NCBI RefSeq assembly: GCF_001641635.1
Contig: NZ_LUUB01000104.1
Span: 2,501-57,893 of the forward strand
From: Bradyrhizobium centrolobii
GTDB lineage: Bacteria > Pseudomonadota > Alphaproteobacteria > Rhizobiales > Xanthobacteraceae
Direction: 5' to 3'
Length of the DNA stretch: 55,393 nucleotides
The notes beneath the pieces were generated by a model that saw only the letters and a program-made list of their open reading frames with translations, was not told where the DNA came from and searched no databases. Below, piece after piece: positions 12,185 to 20,918 of the stretch. Within the stretch, counting starts at the first letter, position 1. Each line of letters opens with the position of its first letter. The translations under genes were made by a program, and so were the position numbers.

Positions 12185-13048
12185 ATGCCCCACGCCACGA
12201 CCAGGGACGACGTCCGCATCTATTTCGAGGAGGCGGGTCAGGGAACGCCCATCATTTTTCTGCACGAGTTCGCGGCCGACTACACCAATTGGGAGCCGCA
12301 GATGCGCTACTTCTCGCGCGGCCATCGCTGCATCACCTATTCCGCGCGCGGCTACACGCCGTCGGACGTACCGTCGGGCGAGGTCTACACCTACAAGCAT
12401 TTCTACACCGATGCGCTCGCCGTGCTCGATCATCTCAAGATCGACCGCGCACATCTCGTCGGCCTGTCGATGGGCGCCTACTCGTCATTGCAGATCGGCC
12501 TCAACGCGCCGGAGCGCGCGCTGTCGATGACGCTCGCCGGCGTCGGCTCCGGCTCGGAGATCGAGCACCTCGACGCCTGGCGCAAGCAATGCCGCGCCAA
12601 TGCCGAACAGTTCGAGACGCTCGGCTCCTCCGAAGTGGCCAAGGTCACGCGCGAAGCACCGAGTCGGATTCCCTTCCTGGTCAAGGACCCGCGCGGCCAC
12701 GCCGATTTCTACGCCGCGCTGGCGCGGCACGACACCAAGGGATCGGCCAACACGATGCGCGGCTTCCAGGGCGGCCGTCCCTCGATCTACACGATGACGG
12801 ATGCGATCGAGAAGGCGGCGACGCCGGCGTTGATCATCTGCGGCGACGAGGACGATCCGTGTGTCGGGCCGAGCCTGTTCCTGAAGAAGCATCTGCCGGC
12901 GGCGGGGCTCGCGATGTTTCCGAAGACTGGCCACGTGCTCAATCTCGAAGAGCCCGCGCTGTTCAACGAGGCGGTGGAGCGGTTCGTCACGCTGGTGGAA
13001 GCCGGGCGATGGCCGGTGCGCGATCCGAGGTCGGTGGCTGCAAACTAG
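12185..13048 (+). CDS. Alpha/beta hydrolase
   Basis: The 287-residue alpha/beta-fold hydrolase has the nucleophile elbow GLSMGAYS (Ser near residue 98), an oxyanion region IIFLHEF, a likely acid in ICGDEDDP and the catalytic histidine in KTGHVLNLEEP. There is no signal peptide, so it is cytoplasmic. The family includes esterases, dienelactone-type hydrolases and C-C hydrolases; the substrate cannot be told from sequence. The ATG is preceded by GAGAGGGAAA about 5 nt upstream. It stands alone between a 234-base gap without visible features and a palindromic repeat. Confidence 0.88.
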   Translation: MPHATTRDDVRIYFEEAGQGTPIIFLHEFAADYTNWEPQMRYFSRGHRCITYSARGYTPSDVPSGEVYTYKHFYTDALAVLDHLKIDRAHLVGLSMGAYSSLQIGLNAPERALSMTLAGVGSGSEIEHLDAWRKQCRANAEQFETLGSSEVAKVTREAPSRIPFLVKDPRGHADFYAALARHDTKGSANTMRGFQGGRPSIYTMTDAIEKAATPALIICGDEDDPCVGPSLFLKKHLPAAGLAMFPKTGHVLNLEEPALFNEAVERFVTLVEAGRWPVRDPRSVAAN

Positions 13049-13050
13049 CT

Positions 13051-13158
13051 TGTCATTCCGGGATGCGCCGACAGGCGCAGGCCCGGAATCCATTGCCCCA
13101 CAAACGCTGAGGCACGATGGATTCCGGGTTCGATGCTTCGCATCGCCCCGGAATGACA
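13051..13158. repeat. Intergenic palindromic repeat (TCATTCCGGG family, copy 1)
   Basis: It starts TGTCATTCCGGG and ends CCGGAATGACA, with inner pairs such as GGAATCCAT / ATGGATTCC and a GATGCTTCGCATC mini-hairpin. It lies between the hydrolase gene and the convergent metW. Related copies are at 38536-38614 and 45619-45747. Confidence 0.85.
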
Positions 13159-13164
13159 GAAAAC

Positions 13165-13827
13165 CTATTTTCTCCCACCCCGGCTGAGCAAAAACACCCC
13201 CTGCTCGCCGAACAGATTCCACACCCACCACGGCAGCCGTAGCCGCAGCGGGCGGCCATAGAGGTCGAGCGCCTCCGCGCGCTCCATCTTGACGTGGATC
13301 TCGTCGCAGAGCTGGACGAAATCCTTGATGGTGCAGAAATGGATGTTGGCGGTGTCGTACCAGGTCGCCGGCAGGTTCTCCGTGCGCGGCATGTGACCGC
13401 CGATCAGGAGCTGCAGGCGCATCTTCCAGTAGCCGAAGTTCGGGAACGAGACGATTGCCCGCTGTCCGATGCGCAGCAGGTTCTCCAGCACCACCCGCGG
13501 CTGCCGCGTCGCCTGCAGCGTCTGCGACAGAATCACGTAGTCGAAGGCGTCGTCAGGATAGTTGACGAGGTCGGTGTCGGCGTCACCCTGCACCACCGCG
13601 AGTCCCTTGGCGACACAGCGGTTGACGCCCTCGCGCGACAGCTCGATGCCGCGCCCGTCGATGCCGCGGCTCTCCAGAAGTTGCAGCAGATCACCGTCAC
13701 CGCAGCCGACGTCGAGCACCTTCGAGCCCGGCCTGACCATCTCCGCGACCAAGAGATGGTCGGCGCGATAATGGCCGGATGGCTCGGTGGCGAGGCCGTT
13801 GAGCGGCAGCACTTCCTGTACAGACAT
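13165..13827 (-). CDS. metW: Methionine biosynthesis protein MetW
   Basis: MetW is a small methyltransferase-fold protein that partners homoserine acyltransferase MetX. The 220 residues show the SAM-binding motif VLDVGCGDGDLLQ near 38-50 and the family-typical VILSQTLQATRQP and IVSFPNFGYW. It begins 2 bases after the metX stop, so the two are co-transcribed and probably translationally coupled, as in other Alphaproteobacteria and Pseudomonas. Both lie under the SAM-II riboswitch upstream of metX. Confidence 0.95.
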   Translation of the reverse strand: MSVQEVLPLNGLATEPSGHYRADHLLVAEMVRPGSKVLDVGCGDGDLLQLLESRGIDGRGIELSREGVNRCVAKGLAVVQGDADTDLVNYPDDAFDYVILSQTLQATRQPRVVLENLLRIGQRAIVSFPNFGYWKMRLQLLIGGHMPRTENLPATWYDTANIHFCTIKDFVQLCDEIHVKMERAEALDLYGRPLRLRLPWWVWNLFGEQGVFLLSRGGRK

Positions 13828-13829
13828 CG

Positions 13830-15029
13830 CTAGCCGCCCTTGCCGGTGAGCCCGCGCGCCTTGCCCGCCGATTGCAGGAAGGCGCGGGAGATATCGAAGA
13901 ATTCGGGAACGTCGAGCAGGAAGGCGTCATGGCCGCGATCGGTCTCGATCTCGGCGAACGACACCCGCGCGCTCGACGCATTCAGCGCATGCACCAGCGC
14001 GCGCGATTCCGAGGTCGGGAACAGCCAGTCGCTGGTGAAGGAGACGACGCAGAAGCGGGTCTGAATGCCGGCGAACGCCTTCGCCAGCACGCCATCATGA
14101 TCGGCGGCGATGTCGAAATAGTCCATCGCACGTGTCAGATAGAGATAGCTGTTGGCGTCGAATCGCTCGACGAAGGACGAGCCCTGGTAACGCAGATAGC
14201 TCTCGACCTGGAAATCGGCATCGAACGAGAAGGTCGGCAGCTCGCGATCCTGCATGCGCCGGCCGAACTTCCGATGCAGCGCTGCATCAGACAGGTAGGT
14301 GATGTGCCCGGCCATGCGCGCCACCGCGAGGCCGCGATGCGGATGCGTCCCCTGATCGACATAGCGCCCGCCATGCCAATCCGGATCGGCCATCACCGCC
14401 TGCCGTCCGAGCTCATGGAAGGCGATATTCTGCGCCGAATGGCGCGTGCTGCACGCGGTCGGGAGTGCGGAGAACACGCGTTTCGGATAGGCCGCGGTCC
14501 ATTGCAGCACCTGCATGCCGCCCATCGAGCCCCCGACAACACAGAGTAGCGTGTCGATGCCGAGGCGGTCGAGCAACATGGCCTGCGCCCGCACCATGTC
14601 GGGTATCGTAATGATTGGGAAGTCCAACCCCCACACCTTGCCGGTCGCCGGATTGGTCGAGGCCGGTCCGGTCGAGCCCATGCAGCCACCGATCACGTTC
14701 GAGCAGACGATGAAGTACTTGTCCGTATCGAGCGGACGGCCGGGCCCGACCATGATTTCCCACCAGCCCGGCTTGCCGGTCAGCGGATGCACATTGGCGA
14801 CATGCTGATCGAGCGTCAGCGCATGGCAGATCAGAATGGCGTTGGAGCGATCGGCATTGAGCTCGCCATAGGTCTGGTAGGCGATCTGAAATGGCGAGAG
14901 ATCGATGCCGCAATCGAGCGGCAGCGGCTGATCGGCGCCGAAATGCGCGACCTGCGAGCTCGGATGATCCGCCTCGTGCGACCGCTCTTCAGCGATCGCG
15001 GGACTGGGAATCGACTTGACGCCAACCAT
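13830..15029 (-). CDS. metX: Homoserine O-acetyltransferase MetX
   Basis: MetX acylates L-homoserine with acetyl-CoA, the first committed step toward methionine. This is a 399-residue alpha/beta-hydrolase-fold protein with nucleophile motif GGSMGGMQ (Ser168), the N-terminal LICHALT segment, and the late catalytic Asp and His in TSDWLFP and RGHDAFLL. Family proteins that associate with MetW are sometimes succinyl-specific; the acyl donor is not certain from sequence. The start at 15029 follows a leader holding a SAM-II aptamer and a terminator, so repression by S-adenosylmethionine is expected. The first 25 residues are a variable extension. Confidence 0.95.
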   Translation of the reverse strand: MVGVKSIPSPAIAEERSHEADHPSSQVAHFGADQPLPLDCGIDLSPFQIAYQTYGELNADRSNAILICHALTLDQHVANVHPLTGKPGWWEIMVGPGRPLDTDKYFIVCSNVIGGCMGSTGPASTNPATGKVWGLDFPIITIPDMVRAQAMLLDRLGIDTLLCVVGGSMGGMQVLQWTAAYPKRVFSALPTACSTRHSAQNIAFHELGRQAVMADPDWHGGRYVDQGTHPHRGLAVARMAGHITYLSDAALHRKFGRRMQDRELPTFSFDADFQVESYLRYQGSSFVERFDANSYLYLTRAMDYFDIAADHDGVLAKAFAGIQTRFCVVSFTSDWLFPTSESRALVHALNASSARVSFAEIETDRGHDAFLLDVPEFFDISRAFLQSAGKARGLTGKGG

Positions 15030-15090
15030 CTCTGACCATCGACCTCGTTTGCGATCAGCCCTTACGAGCCGCCGCTGACATCAGGCCATG

Positions 15091-15123
15091 AAAAACCCGG
15101 CCTGAACGATAGGTTCGGCCGGG
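15091..15123 (-). terminator. Attenuator hairpin in the metX leader, with competing antiterminator
   Basis: On the minus strand CCCGGCCGAAC and GTTCAGGCCGGG form an 11-12 bp stem (15096-15123), followed directly by five Ts (15091-15095): an intrinsic terminator. Just upstream a second GGCCGGG (15136-15142) can pair with the same CCCGGCC, making an alternative stem (15117-15142) that would destroy the terminator. It sits between the SAM-II aptamer and the metX start and is the likely output switch. Confidence 0.85.
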
Positions 15124-15144
15124 ATCGGATGCGTCCCCGGCCTG

Positions 15145-15195
15145 TTTAGCGAGTTTTTTAACGTGGCTGCAAGCCGGCCGGCTCAAATGACCACG
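15145..15195 (-). promoter_or_regulatory. SAM-II riboswitch aptamer controlling metXW
   Basis: The minus strand shows the SAM-II (metA) pseudoknot consensus: P1 strand CGTGG (15191-15195), ATTTGAGCC, then TTGCAGCCACG, closing P1 with CCACG (15162-15166), and the downstream TTAAA and GCTAAA (15145-15150) that form the pseudoknot. This class binds S-adenosylmethionine and is found upstream of metA/metX genes in Alphaproteobacteria. The aptamer lies 116 bases before the metX start. Confidence 0.93.
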
Positions 15196-15205
15196 GAACA
15201 GGCAA

Positions 15206-15234
15206 AAACTAGTGGCTTGGACGGTTTTCGTCAA
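15206..15234 (-). promoter_or_regulatory. Possible metXW promoter
   Basis: The minus strand has TTGACG (15229-15234) and TAGTTT (15206-15211) 17 nt apart. A start about 7 nt further on would place the RNA 5' end just before the SAM-II aptamer, as expected. The -10 is weak (3 of 6 consensus bases), so this rests mainly on position. Confidence 0.4.
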
Positions 15235-15410
15235 GTCACGGTCCGGATTAACCAAATTCGTCTGTCGCCCGCCGGCCGAACAGGCCATCATTTCTCTTTG
15301 CTTTCGCCGCCCATCCTGCCTAATCAGGAGGTCGATCGCAGCGGATCCGGCCTTGCCGATCTGCCTTTGCCGACCCGAATTGGAACGCCTCTCAACAGCC
15401 CCTGTCAGAT

Positions 15411-16259
15411 ATGTCCCAACGTCCGCCCGCGCCACCATCGTTGCAGGAATTGCGCAAGGAGATTGATGCGATCGACGAGGGCATGCATCGCCTGCTGATG
15501 CAGCGCGGCGACATCATCGACCGCCTGATCCAGGTGAAGCAGACCCAGGAGGTGGGCTCCGCATTCCGCCCGGCGCGCGAGGCCGACATGATGCGCCATC
15601 TCGTCCAGCGCCATCGCGGCATCCTGCCGCTCGACACGGTCGAGAGCATCTGGCGCGTCATCATCTCCACGTTCACTTACGTGCAAGCGCCATTCTCGGT
15701 GCATGCCGACGTCTCGGTAAGCGAACCCGCGATGCGGGATTCCGCGCGCTTCCATTTCGGCTTCACTGTGCCTTACGTCGCGCATTTCAGCGCGCAGGCG
15801 GCGGTCGAGGCGGTGGCAAAATCCAAGGGCGATCTGGCGCTGGTCTCGGCGACCTCCAGCCGCACGCCGTGGTGGCTGACGCTGGAGGAGGCGGGCGCGC
15901 CGAAGATCATCGCACGTCTGCCCTTCGTCGAGCGCGCCGACCATCCGGCGGCGCTCCCGGTGTTCGTGGTCTCGCGCGTCGCCGACAGCGCCATGGTGAC
16001 GGAGGTCGAGACCTTCAGCGTGCGCGTGTCCGGCTGGAATGCCGAGATCGCTCGCGCCCTGTCGCCGCTCGCCGAGATCGTGGCGGTGCCCGATACCGCC
16101 TTCGACGGCGCGGCGCTGCTGATCTCGATCACCGCAGCGAGCAGCCTCGACAAGATCAAGGCAGCCCTGATCGACGCGGGGGCCTCCGTCCGCTCCACGG
16201 CTCTCGTCGGCAGCCACGCAACGCGCTATACGGTGCCCCCGACCGGGACGAAATCGTAA
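15411..16259 (+). CDS. Chorismate mutase with C-terminal prephenate-dehydratase-like domain
   Basis: Residues 1-90 form an AroQ-type chorismate mutase (LQELRKEIDAIDEGMHRLL, a typical helix-1 signature), converting chorismate to prephenate. The remaining 190 residues resemble a prephenate dehydratase/ACT layout (GDLALVSATSS; a small C-terminal domain with IKAALIDAGASVRST), but the catalytic Thr-Arg-Phe motif of PheA is not evident. I therefore call only the mutase activity. It begins a three-gene cluster with hisC and tyrA, spaced 33 bases before hisC, so the cluster covers prephenate and tyrosine/phenylalanine synthesis. It is divergent from metX, with 381 bases of leader between them. Confidence 0.85.
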   Translation: MSQRPPAPPSLQELRKEIDAIDEGMHRLLMQRGDIIDRLIQVKQTQEVGSAFRPAREADMMRHLVQRHRGILPLDTVESIWRVIISTFTYVQAPFSVHADVSVSEPAMRDSARFHFGFTVPYVAHFSAQAAVEAVAKSKGDLALVSATSSRTPWWLTLEEAGAPKIIARLPFVERADHPAALPVFVVSRVADSAMVTEVETFSVRVSGWNAEIARALSPLAEIVAVPDTAFDGAALLISITAASSLDKIKAALIDAGASVRSTALVGSHATRYTVPPTGTKS

Positions 16260-16292
16260 GCCACGAGCCGTCCCGCCAATCCGGAGTCCAAG

Positions 16293-17390
16293 ATGTCCCG
16301 CCCCGTGCCGAACCCCGGCATTCTCGATATTGCGCCCTACACACCCGGCAAGAGCCCGGTGCCGGAGCCGGGCCGCAAGGTGTTCAAGCTGTCGGCCAAC
16401 GAGACGCCGTTCGGGCCTTCGCCCCAGGCGATCGAGGCTTTCAAGCACGTGGCATCGCATCTGGAGGACTATCCCGAAGGCACCTCGCGCGTGCTGCGCG
16501 AGGCGATCGGCCGTTCTTTCGGCCTCGATCCCAACCGCATCATCTGCGGCGCGGGCTCGGACGAGATCCTCAATCTGCTCGCCCACACCTATCTCAGCCG
16601 TGGTGATGAAGCGATCTCGACCACCCACGGCTTCCTGGTCTACCCGATCGCGACCATGGCGAACGGCGCCAAGAACATCGTGGCGCCCGAGAAGAACCTC
16701 ACCGCCGACGTCGACGCCATCCTCGAGGCGGTGACGCCGCGGACCAAGCTGGTCTGGCTCGCCAACCCCAACAATCCGACCGGCACCTATCTGCCGTTCG
16801 ACGAGGTCAAGCGCCTGCGCGCCGGCCTGCCGTCGCATGTGCTGCTGGTGCTGGACGCAGCCTATTGCGACTACGTTTCACGCAACGACTACGAGATGGG
16901 GATCGAGCTCGTCGCCACGACCGAGAACACCGTGGTGACGCACACCTTCTCCAAGATTCACGGCCTCGCGGCGCTTCGCATCGGCTGGATGTTCGGCCCC
17001 GAGCACATCATCGATGCCGTCAACCGCATCCGCGGTCCCTTCAACGTGTCGACGCCGGCAATGTATGCCGCGGTCGCCGCGATCGAGGACACTGCGCATC
17101 AGGCGATGTCGAAGCAGTTCACCGAAACCTGGCGCAACTGGCTGACCGAGGAGATCGGCAAGCTTGGTCTGAAGGTGACGCCGAGCGTCGCCAATTTCGT
17201 GCTGATCCACTTCCCGACCGACAGGGGCAAGACCGCCGACGACGCTGATGCCTTCCTGACCAAGCGCGGCCTGGTGCTGCGGGCGCTGAAGAACTACGGC
17301 CTGCCGCATTCGCTGCGTATGACCATCGGCACCGAGGAGGCCAACCGCCTCGTGGTCGAGGCCTTGCGCGACTTCGTGGCCGGCAAATGA
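16293..17390 (+). CDS. hisC: Histidinol-phosphate / aromatic aminotransferase
   Basis: This 365-residue fold-type I, class II PLP aminotransferase of the HisC family has LSANETPFGPSP near the N-terminus, the PNNPTGTYL motif, DAAYCDYV, and the PLP lysine in HTFSKIHGLAALRIGW. HisC enzymes convert imidazole-acetol phosphate to histidinol phosphate. Placed between chorismate mutase and tyrA, this copy may serve mainly as an aromatic aminotransferase on prephenate or phenylpyruvate, which is known for HisC paralogues. Its stop overlaps the tyrA start (ATGA), indicating coupled translation. Confidence 0.92.
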   Translation: MSRPVPNPGILDIAPYTPGKSPVPEPGRKVFKLSANETPFGPSPQAIEAFKHVASHLEDYPEGTSRVLREAIGRSFGLDPNRIICGAGSDEILNLLAHTYLSRGDEAISTTHGFLVYPIATMANGAKNIVAPEKNLTADVDAILEAVTPRTKLVWLANPNNPTGTYLPFDEVKRLRAGLPSHVLLVLDAAYCDYVSRNDYEMGIELVATTENTVVTHTFSKIHGLAALRIGWMFGPEHIIDAVNRIRGPFNVSTPAMYAAVAAIEDTAHQAMSKQFTETWRNWLTEEIGKLGLKVTPSVANFVLIHFPTDRGKTADDADAFLTKRGLVLRALKNYGLPHSLRMTIGTEEANRLVVEALRDFVAGK

Positions 17391-18322
17391 GCGCCGCTCC
17401 CCACTTCCAGCGCATCGCCCTGATCGGCTTCGGCCTGATCGGCGGCTCGATCGCGCGCGCTGCGAAGCTCCAGGGCCTGGCCGGCGAGATCGTCACCACT
17501 GCGCGCTCGGAGAAGACGCGCGCGCGGGTCGTCGAGCTCGGCATCGTCGATGAGGTCGTGGCGACCAATGCGGAGGCAGTGAAGGATGCCGACCTCGTCA
17601 TCCTCTGCATCCCCGTCGGCGCCTGCGGACCGGTGGCGCAGGAGATCGCGGCGTATCTCAAGCCCGGGGCAATCATCTCCGACGTCGGCTCGGTCAAGGG
17701 CGCGGTGGTCAGGGACATGGCGCCGCATCTGCCGAAGGGCATTCATTTTATTCCCGCACACCCCGTCGCGGGCACGGAGCATTCGGGGCCGGATTCCGGC
17801 TTCGCCGAGCTCTTCATCAACCGCTGGTGCATCCTCACCCCGCCCGAAGGCACCGACACCGCCGCCGTCGAGCATCTGCGCGCGTTCTGGGCGGCGATGG
17901 GCGCCAAGGTCGAGATCATGACGCCGGACCATCATGATCTCGTGCTCGCCATCACCAGCCATCTGCCGCATCTCATCGCCTACACCATCGTCGGCACCGC
18001 CGACGAGCTGGCACAGGTGACGGAGTCCGAGGTGATCAAGTTCTCCGCCGGTGGTTTTCGCGACTTCACCCGCATCGCGGCGTCCGATCCGACGATGTGG
18101 CGCGACGTCTTCCTCGCCAACAAGGAGGCCGTGCTGGAAATGCTCGGCACCTTCACCGAGGATCTCGCAAAGCTCACCCGCGCCATTCGCCGCGGCGACG
18201 GCGAGGCGCTGTTCGATCACTTCACCCGCACCCGCGCCATCCGCCGCGGCATCGTCGAGATCGGCCAGGATTCGGCGGCACCGGATTTCGGCCGGCCGCA
18301 CCCGGCGCTCGAGAAGAAATGA
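17387..18322 (+). CDS. tyrA: Prephenate / arogenate (cyclohexadienyl) dehydrogenase
   Basis: The 311-residue NAD(P)-dependent TyrA-family dehydrogenase has the Rossmann motif GFGLIGGSIARAAK at about 11-24, the family signature PAHPVAGTEHSGPD, and LVLAITSHLPHLIAY in the all-helical dimerisation domain. It oxidatively decarboxylates prephenate or arogenate in tyrosine synthesis. There is no fused ACT or mutase domain. The ATG lies inside the last codons of hisC. Which substrate and cofactor are used cannot be read from the sequence. Confidence 0.93.
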   Translation: MSAAPHFQRIALIGFGLIGGSIARAAKLQGLAGEIVTTARSEKTRARVVELGIVDEVVATNAEAVKDADLVILCIPVGACGPVAQEIAAYLKPGAIISDVGSVKGAVVRDMAPHLPKGIHFIPAHPVAGTEHSGPDSGFAELFINRWCILTPPEGTDTAAVEHLRAFWAAMGAKVEIMTPDHHDLVLAITSHLPHLIAYTIVGTADELAQVTESEVIKFSAGGFRDFTRIAASDPTMWRDVFLANKEAVLEMLGTFTEDLAKLTRAIRRGDGEALFDHFTRTRAIRRGIVEIGQDSAAPDFGRPHPALEKK

Positions 18323-18396
18323 CGAGCATGGGCCCAGCCGATCAGATCCGGCCGGGTCCACCTCAGAACGCGCAGCGCTCGCGGACGTAAGCAATC

Positions 18397-18621
18397 CTAT
18401 TTGCCCTTGGCTGCGTGCGGCATCACGTGCCGCGGCGGCTTCGCCATCGACGGCACGAACGCCATCGCATCCCGCGCGCCGCCGAGCGCAGTGGCGTGAT
18501 CGCCATTCGGATACTGGGCTGCGAATGCGGCCGGCTCCTGCGACTGCCACTGCGCGAGCGCGGGCGTCGCAAATGCGGTCGTGAAGGCGATGGCGGCAAT
18601 GAACAGCTTGGACTTCGTCAT
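18397..18621 (-). CDS. Small exported protein of unknown function
   Basis: The preferred ATG at 18621 (AGGAGAG about 6 nt upstream) gives 74 residues beginning with a clear signal peptide, KLFIAAIAFTTAFATPALAQ, cleaved after ALA near residue 20. The mature part of about 54 residues is small, with QYPNGDHATALGGARDAM and a basic end (HAAKGK). Larger upstream extensions in frame lack sense as a protein start. It is convergent with tyrA. No family is recognised; periplasmic location is predicted. Confidence 0.65.
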   Translation of the reverse strand: MTKSKLFIAAIAFTTAFATPALAQWQSQEPAAFAAQYPNGDHATALGGARDAMAFVPSMAKPPRHVMPHAAKGK

Positions 18622-18741
18622 GGTGGTCTCTCCTGAACCGGCCGCCACAGTATGCGGCCGACATAGAGAGAGAACGGACTTTGCGACCTCGCATTCCCGG
18701 CGTGCAATCACGATCCAGCGAAGGGTCCGTGACGTCAGCTC

Positions 18742-18863
18742 GTAGCCCGGATGGAGCGCAGCGCAATCCGGGACTCGTGAATGCAGGACGCTGCGCCTCG
18801 GATTTCGCGGAGCCTGTCATCGGGCGACGCTTCGCGCCGACCCGTTGGCTCCATGCGGGCTAC
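18742..18863. repeat. Intergenic palindromic repeat (GTAGCCCGGATGGAGCG family, copy 1)
   Basis: It begins GTAGCCCGGATGGAGCG and ends in the approximate complement GGCTCCATGCGGGCTAC. The middle includes GCTTCGCGC/GCGC pairs. It lies just downstream of the DUF2125 gene (stop at 18869). The second copy is at 30288-30369. Confidence 0.8.
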
Positions 18864-18868
18864 TACAG

Positions 18869-20053
18869 CTAGTACAGCGGCGGAATCTGCCCGACCTTGA
18901 TCGGGCCGAGCAGCACCGCGCCATCGGCGAAGCGCAAGGGGAAGCTGCGGGCCTTCTTGCCTTCCAGCGTGCTCTCGGTGCCGAGCGAATTGATGCCGGC
19001 GGCAAGCCCGACATTGGCGTTCTGCTTGACCACCTTGCCGAGTCCGGGAATGGCGCGGTCGAGGGCGCCGAACAGGTTGTTGAGGTCCTGCGTCTTCACG
19101 CCGGGCGCGACACGGTCGAGCGTCGCTTGCGGCACGCCTTCCTCCAGCATCTTCTCGATGCCGAGCGCGGGGATCACCCGCTCGAGGCCGGCCACCGTCA
19201 TCTGCAATTCGCCGTCGAGACGGCCATTGGCGGAGAGGCCGAGCGTGCCGGCCGCGACCGCGATCATGTCGCCCTGCTGGATCCGCGACTGCACGATTTC
19301 GATATGGCCGCCGGCGGCCTGGAGTTCGCGGAAGCGCTGCGGCCAGGGCTTCGGCGTGAAATCGGTGAGCCCGGTGACCTTCGCGCGCACGTCTGCCTCG
19401 AACGGCTCCAAGAGCAGGGGATGCAGGCCCTGGATGCTGCCCTGTGCGATCTGAAGCACGGTCTCGATGACCGGATGATCGCGCGACGATCCGTCCGCGA
19501 GGCGCCCATGCAGCTCGACTTGTTTTGCCCGCGCGAGCGGCACCTGCATCGTGCCGTCGAGACGGTTGATGGTTGGGTCGTCGAACACGATGGAGGCGCG
19601 CTCCGGCACCGCCGGCAGGCCGAACACGCTGCTGCGGCCCTTGCTCCAGTTCACCACGAACGAGGTCTGCGTGACGCCGTCGGTCAGCGTTGCGGGCGCC
19701 GAGAATTCGGCAATGACGAGCTTGGGGTCGTAGACCTGAGCGACGACCAGGATGTTGTCGAGCTTGGCCGTGAACGGCGTCTTGCTCGCGTTCTGCGAGA
19801 CCAGAGCGACGCTGGCGCCGGAGCACTGAACCTCGAAGCGGAACGGGAAGCCAGCGATCGAGCGCTTGGCGCAATCATAGATGCGGCCGGACCTGGCCTC
19901 CTGCGCGCGCCAGGCGTCGGCGGCTACCTCGGCCTGCGAGGCGGCATAGAACCAGAACCCGCTCCAGGCGACGGCGAGGATCAGGAGGAGGACGGGGGCG
20001 ATGAAAAGGCCCCAACGGGAGCGCCGGCCTGCGGCAACGGTCATATCGGACAT
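18869..20053 (-). CDS. DUF2125 domain-containing protein, membrane anchored
   Basis: The 394-residue protein has a basic N-terminus (RRSRWG), one signal-anchor segment (about 15-37) and a large periplasmic part rich in beta structure with the sequence pattern of DUF2125, an alphaproteobacterial family of unknown function. Features include the pair of cysteines in YDCAKRSIAGFPFRFEVQC. The fold is probably an elongated lipid- or envelope-related beta protein, but that is inference. It is divergent from the ChaC-like gene and has a palindromic repeat just after its stop. Confidence 0.88.
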   Translation of the reverse strand: MSDMTVAAGRRSRWGLFIAPVLLLILAVAWSGFWFYAASQAEVAADAWRAQEARSGRIYDCAKRSIAGFPFRFEVQCSGASVALVSQNASKTPFTAKLDNILVVAQVYDPKLVIAEFSAPATLTDGVTQTSFVVNWSKGRSSVFGLPAVPERASIVFDDPTINRLDGTMQVPLARAKQVELHGRLADGSSRDHPVIETVLQIAQGSIQGLHPLLLEPFEADVRAKVTGLTDFTPKPWPQRFRELQAAGGHIEIVQSRIQQGDMIAVAAGTLGLSANGRLDGELQMTVAGLERVIPALGIEKMLEEGVPQATLDRVAPGVKTQDLNNLFGALDRAIPGLGKVVKQNANVGLAAGINSLGTESTLEGKKARSFPLRFADGAVLLGPIKVGQIPPLY

Positions 20054-20163
20054 GCGGCGACCCTTTGACCACAGATTTTGGCAAATGTAAGCGAGGTTCG
20101 TCTGCCACGAAAGGCGGAGAATTCGCTTCGCTTGGGGACGCGGTTCTGGTAGCCGTGCCCGAA

Positions 20164-20769
20164 ATGTCGGAAACTACCCTCCCCTCCGTCACCACCGCCA
20201 CGGGCGACCTCTGGGTGTTCGGCTACGGCTCGCTGATGTGGCGGCCAGGCTTCGAATTCGAGGAGCGTGTCCCGGCACGTCTGGTCGGCGAGCACCGTGC
20301 GCTCTGCGTCTTCTCCTTCGTGCATCGCGGCACGCCCGAGAAGCCGGGCCTGGTGCTCGGCCTCGACCGCGGCGGGGCCTGCCGCGGCATCGCCTTCCGC
20401 GTCGCCGAGAAGAACCGCGCCGATGTGGTCGACTATTTGCGGGCGCGGGAGCAGGTGACGTCGGTCTATCGCGAGGTGATGCGCTCGGTGTGGCTGGAGA
20501 ACGATGCGCGCCAGCGTGTCGCCGCACTCGCCTATGTCGTCGACCGCGGCCACGCGCAATATGCCGGCCGGCTGTCGCTCGCCGAACAGCACCGCCATGT
20601 GCTGCAAGGCCACGGCCAGTCCGGCGCCAACCGCGACTACGTGACCGCGACGGTCAAGGCGATCGAGGCCGAAGGCTTTCGCGATGCCCCGCTGCATCAG
20701 CTCGCAACGATGCTGCATGGCGAAGCGCATTCCCTGCACGCCTCCCTTCCGGACGACGAGCAACGCTAG
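20164..20769 (+). CDS. Gamma-glutamylcyclotransferase (ChaC family)
   Basis: The protein contains the family start VFGYGSLMWRPGFEF, the glycine-rich substrate loop, and the catalytic glutamate in LRAREQ; C-terminally NRDYVTATVKAIEAEG and the LATML end are typical of ChaC proteins, which cleave glutathione or gamma-glutamyl peptides to 5-oxoproline. I use the ATG at 20164 (201 residues) because the upstream 33 codons from 20065 have no family counterpart and would start only 11 bases from the divergent DUF2125 gene. Confidence 0.9.
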   Translation: MSETTLPSVTTATGDLWVFGYGSLMWRPGFEFEERVPARLVGEHRALCVFSFVHRGTPEKPGLVLGLDRGGACRGIAFRVAEKNRADVVDYLRAREQVTSVYREVMRSVWLENDARQRVAALAYVVDRGHAQYAGRLSLAEQHRHVLQGHGQSGANRDYVTATVKAIEAEGFRDAPLHQLATMLHGEAHSLHASLPDDEQR

Positions 20770-20918
20770 CCCGACGGACGCCTCCATGACGAAGAGCGCC
20801 AGGGACATCCTGGTCGAGCGGAGGGCCGGCGCCTGCGCTCGCCCGATCAACTACGCCAACGTGCGCACATAGAGGAAGCTTCGCGCCAGGTTGCCCGAGA
20901 TCGCCGGAAGGATTCGCC

